Assembly (NCBI GenBank): GCA_023266955.1
Contig: JAHFOH010000004.1
Span: 1 to 25,506, forward strand
DNA: 25,506 bases
Direction: 5' to 3'
From: Nitrososphaerota archaeon
Lineage (GTDB): Archaea > Thermoproteota > Nitrososphaeria > Nitrososphaerales > JAHFOH01
Position numbers and translations under genes: made by a program. The notes beneath the pieces were generated by a model, which searched no databases, was not told where the DNA came from, and saw only the letters and a program-made list of their open reading frames with translations. This document shows, one piece after another, positions 21,895 to 25,506 of the stretch; the stretch's first letter is position 1; each line of letters opens with the position of its first letter.

Positions 21895-23112
21895 ATGAGT
21901 GAAACTGTTGTAGTGAAGTTTGGCGGGTCGGTTTTGGAGAATGACCAGAAGATTCGTCGCGCAGCGGGCATGATTGAACAGATGCTAAAGGAATCGAAGG
22001 TGGTGGTTGTAGTTTCTGCTCTTAAGGGCACAACTGACGGTCTTATCAGGACGGCCCGAAGGCTTAACCCTAGAGCTTCAAAGGAACTCCTCGACGATAT
22101 CCTTGCCATGGGCGAGAAAACGAGTGCAAGGCTTTTCGCTGCTGCACTCTCAAGATTCGGCCTGAAACCTGTCGTAGTTGACCCCGGATCAGAGTACTGG
22201 CCAATTGTTACTGACGAGGGTCATCTGGATGCGAATCCCCTCTACGAAGAGACGTCAAAATTGATCAGAGAGAGGATAGTTCCGATCCTGCAGTCTGGAG
22301 CCGTGCCTATAGTCTGTGGGTTCCTTGGGCTCACTAAGTCTGGCAAGATTACGACGCTGGGCCGCGGGGGGAGTGATACTACAGCAACGCTGCTAGGCAG
22401 CTGTCTTCAAGCGAGAGAGGTTGTGTTGGTGAAGGATACGGAAGGGGTTTTCTCCAGCGATCCTGATAAGGTCACGAATCCGGTTCCTCTTGAGAGGTTG
22501 AATCTCGAAGAGGCCCAAATTCTGACTGCTGGTGGAGCTAAGTTTCTTCATAAGAAAGCACTAAAGTACTTGCAGAATGGAATCAAAGTAAGAATAGCCA
22601 GTCTAACCAGCGCCCCACTTACAGGAACCGTAATCGTCGGAGACATTCCTGATCTCTCATTGACACGTTCTGCAAGCGACATAACAATGTTCACTATTTT
22701 GGCGGACGATGTGATCGACGCTACAAAACTCTCCTTCATCATCGACGAGATCAAGAAAGCTGGGCGGGCAATTGCTGGCTTGACTGTCGAAGAAAAGTCG
22801 ATGATTGTCTATGTGGAAGGCGGGAAGAGTCTTCTTGTGAAAATTCATGACGTTATGTTAAAGCACCATATTGGGAAGGCGCTCACTTCGTTTGAAAATC
22901 TCTCGATAATAATTGTGAAGGGAAAGGCTCTTGAGACAAGCCCAGGTATGGTCCAAAGAGTTACCCAGCCCCTAGCACGAAAAGGGATCAACATCTACGG
23001 TCTGGAAACCATTGGTTCATCGATCAGGGTCTTCGTTTCAGAAGAAGACGCCGATAGAGCTCTCTCCTTGATAAAATCCGCATTGATGGTGAGCAATCAT
23101 GCAGGAAGTTAG
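21895..23112 (+). CDS. Aspartate kinase, second copy (Ask2)
   Basis: 405 residues, shorter than Ask1. Kinase domain from VVKFGGSVLEND (7-18) through VVSALKGTTDGL, AMGEKTSAR, VCGFLGLTKSGKITTLGRGGSDTTAT and VKDTEGVFSSDP; C-terminal ACT region from about 265. GGAGGAG lies 5 nt before ATG 21895. It heads the aro operon: ask2, aroA', aroB', aroD. Because ADH synthase uses aspartate semialdehyde, this copy most plausibly feeds the aromatic branch, with regulation separate from Ask1, which sits with hom. The role assignment is inference from context. Confidence 0.93.
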   Translation: MSETVVVKFGGSVLENDQKIRRAAGMIEQMLKESKVVVVVSALKGTTDGLIRTARRLNPRASKELLDDILAMGEKTSARLFAAALSRFGLKPVVVDPGSEYWPIVTDEGHLDANPLYEETSKLIRERIVPILQSGAVPIVCGFLGLTKSGKITTLGRGGSDTTATLLGSCLQAREVVLVKDTEGVFSSDPDKVTNPVPLERLNLEEAQILTAGGAKFLHKKALKYLQNGIKVRIASLTSAPLTGTVIVGDIPDLSLTRSASDITMFTILADDVIDATKLSFIIDEIKKAGRAIAGLTVEEKSMIVYVEGGKSLLVKIHDVMLKHHIGKALTSFENLSIIIVKGKALETSPGMVQRVTQPLARKGINIYGLETIGSSIRVFVSEEDADRALSLIKSALMVSNHAGS

Positions 23113-23135
23113 GCTTGCAGGAGTTTAGTTAGACC

Positions 23136-23924
23136 ATGGTGTTCGGAAAGCAAGTCAGACTTTCGAGGATCACATCGAACGGTAGAATGCTATGTGTACC
23201 GTTTGATCATGGGGTAAGTATCGGACCGGTAAAAGGGTTGGACACGATATCAGAAACGATAGAGAAGGTTGAACAGGGAGGCGCAACAGCCATACTGGTT
23301 CACAAAGGGATCATTAGGACACTCGCCAAGCCGACTAGAGTGGGAGTTATCATGCATTTATCAGCCAGCACATCGCTCGGCCCCGCTCCAAATCGCAAGG
23401 TTTGGGTTGCCAGCGTTGAAGAAGCCATTAGGCTAGGTGCAGATGCGGTATCCGTTCACGTCAATGTGGGCAGCAAGGAGGAACCGGAAATGCTCGTCAA
23501 ATTAGGAACCGTCGCCGATGAGTGCGACAAATGGCAGATCCCATTCATTGCAATGATGTATCCCCGGGGAGAAGGTATCAAGGATCCTAACGATCCGGAC
23601 ACTTTAGCTCACGTGGCAAGAATCGGAGCAGAACTCGGAGCGGACATCGTGAAAACCCCATACACTGGAGACACGGATTCTTTCAGAAAGGTCGTAAGAG
23701 GATGTCCTGCACCAGTAGTCATAGCGGGAGGACCCAAGTCGGATAGTGATCACGAAGTCCTCCAAACGGCTTCAGGAGCAATGAAGGCTGGAGCCTACGG
23801 AGTAACGTTCGGAAGAAACGTCTTCCAGCATGAAGATCCGGTGAAGATGGTTCGCGCTCTATCCTTAGTCGTTCTTGAAAACCGCTCTGTCGAAGATGCG
23901 CTAGAGGTCTTCAAAGGTGGCTGA
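23136..23924 (+). CDS. aroA': 2-amino-3,7-dideoxy-D-threo-hept-6-ulosonate synthase (ADH synthase, AroA')
   Basis: Class I aldolase-fold enzyme combining 6-deoxy-5-ketofructose 1-phosphate with aspartate semialdehyde, first step of the archaeal shikimate route lacking DAHP synthase. 262 residues. VPFDHGVSIGP carries the conserved Asp (24); MMYPRGEGI carries the Tyr (near 143); DIVKTPYTGD carries the Schiff-base Lys (near 175). VIAGGPKSDS and GVTFGRNVFQ form the phosphate site. GGAG is 12 nt before ATG 23136. Family includes fructose-bisphosphate aldolase; the next gene being DHQ synthase II identifies it. Overlaps aroB' by 8 nt. Confidence 0.94.
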   Translation: MVFGKQVRLSRITSNGRMLCVPFDHGVSIGPVKGLDTISETIEKVEQGGATAILVHKGIIRTLAKPTRVGVIMHLSASTSLGPAPNRKVWVASVEEAIRLGADAVSVHVNVGSKEEPEMLVKLGTVADECDKWQIPFIAMMYPRGEGIKDPNDPDTLAHVARIGAELGADIVKTPYTGDTDSFRKVVRGCPAPVVIAGGPKSDSDHEVLQTASGAMKAGAYGVTFGRNVFQHEDPVKMVRALSLVVLENRSVEDALEVFKGG

Positions 23925-24987
23925 ACACTCGAAAGAGATAGTAGTAGACCTAAATCAGAACCTTGCAAGCAAGTTTAGCGAGCAAGCTGTCAAAGTAGGC
24001 ATCAGGTCGTTTCTGGGTAATCCAGAGTCTCTACCACCTGACGTGAGGAGTATCGCAAAGGTCTACTCAACTTCGAGCAAGGGTGACGTACTTCTTCTCG
24101 GCTCTTTAGATGAGGCCCGACTAAACAGGTCTTCACAGAAGCCTTTTGCGCTCCAGCTGAAGTTAGCTTCGCCTAAAGATGTGCAGGAGGCCGTAGAGGC
24201 GTCAAGGCTTGGTGCTGACGCAATTATCGTTGAAACCGGTAGTTGGAAAATCATCCCTCTCGAGAACCTGATTGCGAAATTGCACAAGCACAACACTCGT
24301 ATCTTAGCGAAGATTGAGAGTCCCGATGAAATCGAGACTGTGTTTGGGATCCTCGAAGTAGGCGTAGATGGAGTAGTGCTTTCGCCAAAGAACGTTCAAG
24401 AACTCAGCAGAGCAGTTGAAGCGTTATCTTCGTTGAGACATTTTGATCTTAAGCCTGCTATAGTGACCGAAGTCAGAGATGTAGGCATCGGTGATAGGGC
24501 ATGTATAGACACCGCATCCATCTTGAAACTCGGAGAGGGAACTCTTGTTGGGAGCAGATCCAACTTCTTCTTTCTCATCCATAATGAATCAGTTGGATCC
24601 AGCTTCACTTCTCCTAGGCCATTTCGAGTCAACGCTGGTGCGGTTCATAGCTACACCCTGATGCCTGATGGTAAGACAAAGTATCTTTCTGAACTTCAAA
24701 GTGGAGAACGGGTCCTGATAGTCAATCACGAAGGAAGAGGAAGTATTGCAACAATTGGACGCATCAAGATTGAACGCAGGCCTTTGCGCCTAGTGAAAGC
24801 TGAAGTTGACGGAGAAGTTGGAACAGTACTAGTTCAAAACGCTGAGACAATAAGGTTTGTAGGAGTTGATGGAGGGGTCATAGCCGTTACGGAGCTAAAG
24901 CCTCAAGACAAGATATTGGTTCACGTAGGACAAACTCAGGGCAGACACTTTGGCCAGACAGTAGACGAGTTCATACTGGAGAAGTAA
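23917..24987 (+). CDS. aroB': 3-dehydroquinate synthase II (AroB')
   Basis: NAD-dependent oxidative deamination and cyclisation of ADH to 3-dehydroquinate, the second step of the archaeal route, unrelated to bacterial AroB. 356 residues, the family's usual length. Conserved-looking segments include EASRLGADAIIVET, KIESPDEIETVFGILEVGVDG, GIGDRACIDTAS, LKLGEGTLVGSRSNFFFLIHNES and FRVNAGAVHSYTLMPDGKTKYLSEL. Start GTG 23917 lies within the end of aroA' with AAAGG just upstream. aroD follows after 4 nt. Confidence 0.94.
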   Translation: MAEHSKEIVVDLNQNLASKFSEQAVKVGIRSFLGNPESLPPDVRSIAKVYSTSSKGDVLLLGSLDEARLNRSSQKPFALQLKLASPKDVQEAVEASRLGADAIIVETGSWKIIPLENLIAKLHKHNTRILAKIESPDEIETVFGILEVGVDGVVLSPKNVQELSRAVEALSSLRHFDLKPAIVTEVRDVGIGDRACIDTASILKLGEGTLVGSRSNFFFLIHNESVGSSFTSPRPFRVNAGAVHSYTLMPDGKTKYLSELQSGERVLIVNHEGRGSIATIGRIKIERRPLRLVKAEVDGEVGTVLVQNAETIRFVGVDGGVIAVTELKPQDKILVHVGQTQGRHFGQTVDEFILEK

Positions 24988-24991
24988 GAGC

Positions 24992-25506
24992 TTGCGTCAC
25001 ACCGGAGCCGTCTGCACTTCTGTGTACGCTAGGAATACAAAAGATCTTGCAAGTCGAATAGAACGGGCGACGAGACTAGGATCGGATCTGGTGGAAGCTA
25101 GAATTGACTTGCTTGCTCAGATCCGATTCGAAGAGCTGGCTAGAATTGTAACCAAACATCGCAGACGTTTGATCCTAACGTGTAGACCGACCCAAGAGGG
25201 AGGGGGTTTTGATGGAACTGAAGAGGAAAGGTTGGAGGTTTTGCAGAAACTTTCACGTCTTGGGTCTGCCTTCTTGGATGTTGAGCTCAGCCTTGCAAGG
25301 AAGTATCCTAGAAGACTAGGAGACCTTTCTAAGAATCGCACTGCACTGATCATTTCGTGGCATGATTTCGAGCGAACTCCCGCTGACTCAAAACTCAAGG
25401 AAAGAGTCAACGAAGCCCTGAAGCTTGGCGATATTGCAAAGATAGTACCTACTGCCAGAGAGTTCAGAGATAATCTCACGGTGCTATCTCTCTATGACGA
25501 CCACCA
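24992..25506 (+). CDS. aroD: 3-dehydroquinate dehydratase, type I (3' end beyond window)
   Basis: Schiff-base dehydratase turning 3-dehydroquinate to 3-dehydroshikimate. The frame is open from TTG 24992 to the window edge (171 codons). Visible motifs: CTSVYARNTKDLASRI; VEARIDLL (substrate-binding Glu/Arg); ILTCRPTQEGG; EEERLEVLQKL; ISWHDFERTP with the catalytic His; and AKIVPTA with the Schiff-base Lys. GGAG lies 10 nt before the TTG. It continues the ask2-aroA'-aroB' order, third step of the same pathway. The C-terminal strands are outside the window. Confidence 0.93.
   Translation, partial: MRHTGAVCTSVYARNTKDLASRIERATRLGSDLVEARIDLLAQIRFEELARIVTKHRRRLILTCRPTQEGGGFDGTEEERLEVLQKLSRLGSAFLDVELSLARKYPRRLGDLSKNRTALIISWHDFERTPADSKLKERVNEALKLGDIAKIVPTAREFRDNLTVLSLYDDH

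Overview
The window looks like a chromosomal amino-acid biosynthesis region of an archaeon, probably a Thermoproteota/Bathyarchaeia-type lineage, though the exact group cannot be fixed from sequence alone. The archaeal signs are the early aromatic route through ADH synthase (AroA') and dehydroquinate synthase II (AroB'), archaeal-type aspartate-semialdehyde dehydrogenase and LeuB, many TTG/GTG starts, Shine-Dalgarno (SD) sites of the GGTGA/GGAGG type, and TATA boxes lying about 22-28 nt from the start codon, as expected for leaderless mRNAs.

Layout. 1-3771 (mostly minus strand): a truncated threonine synthase; a nucleotidyltransferase preceded by a 59-codon ORF in the same frame (toxin-antitoxin-like pair); a cupin interrupted by an in-frame TAG; a small helical ORF; and asd. 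3887-7378: ilvC on plus, then a vapBC toxin-antitoxin pair and ilvD on minus. 7708-17011 (plus): a long branched-chain amino-acid (BCAA) operon, ilvB-ilvN-leuA-leuB-ilvE-leuC-leuD-aminotransferase, most junctions overlapping or nearly so. 17157-18098: a GC-rich acetamidase/formamidase with its own TATA box. 18265-21591 (minus): pheA-hom-ask1. 21724-25506 (plus, divergent): ask2-aroA'-aroB'-aroD, the last cut by the window end.

How the genes work together. ilvBN, ilvC, ilvD and ilvE make valine and, given 2-oxobutyrate, isoleucine. leuA-D with ilvE make leucine. The aspartate family is represented by two aspartokinases, asd, hom and thrC (thrB is not seen). Aspartate semialdehyde also feeds ADH synthase, which explains an aspartokinase at the head of the aro operon. 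pheA makes phenylpyruvate.

Most interesting. The BCAA operon is preceded by a 31-codon leader ORF whose last 15 residues include 12 Val/Ile/Leu. It is placed exactly where a leaderless transcript should begin and is followed at once by a strong hairpin and then the ilvB SD. The ask2-aro operon is preceded by a 22-codon ORF with three Tyr and one Phe, a strong SD and competing complementary segments. Together they resemble leader-peptide (attenuation-like) control, well known in bacteria and, to my knowledge, not established in archaea. Other oddities are a leuC whose only sensible start is ATA, and two conserved-looking reading frames crossed by single TAG codons although TAG is an ordinary stop in neighbouring genes.
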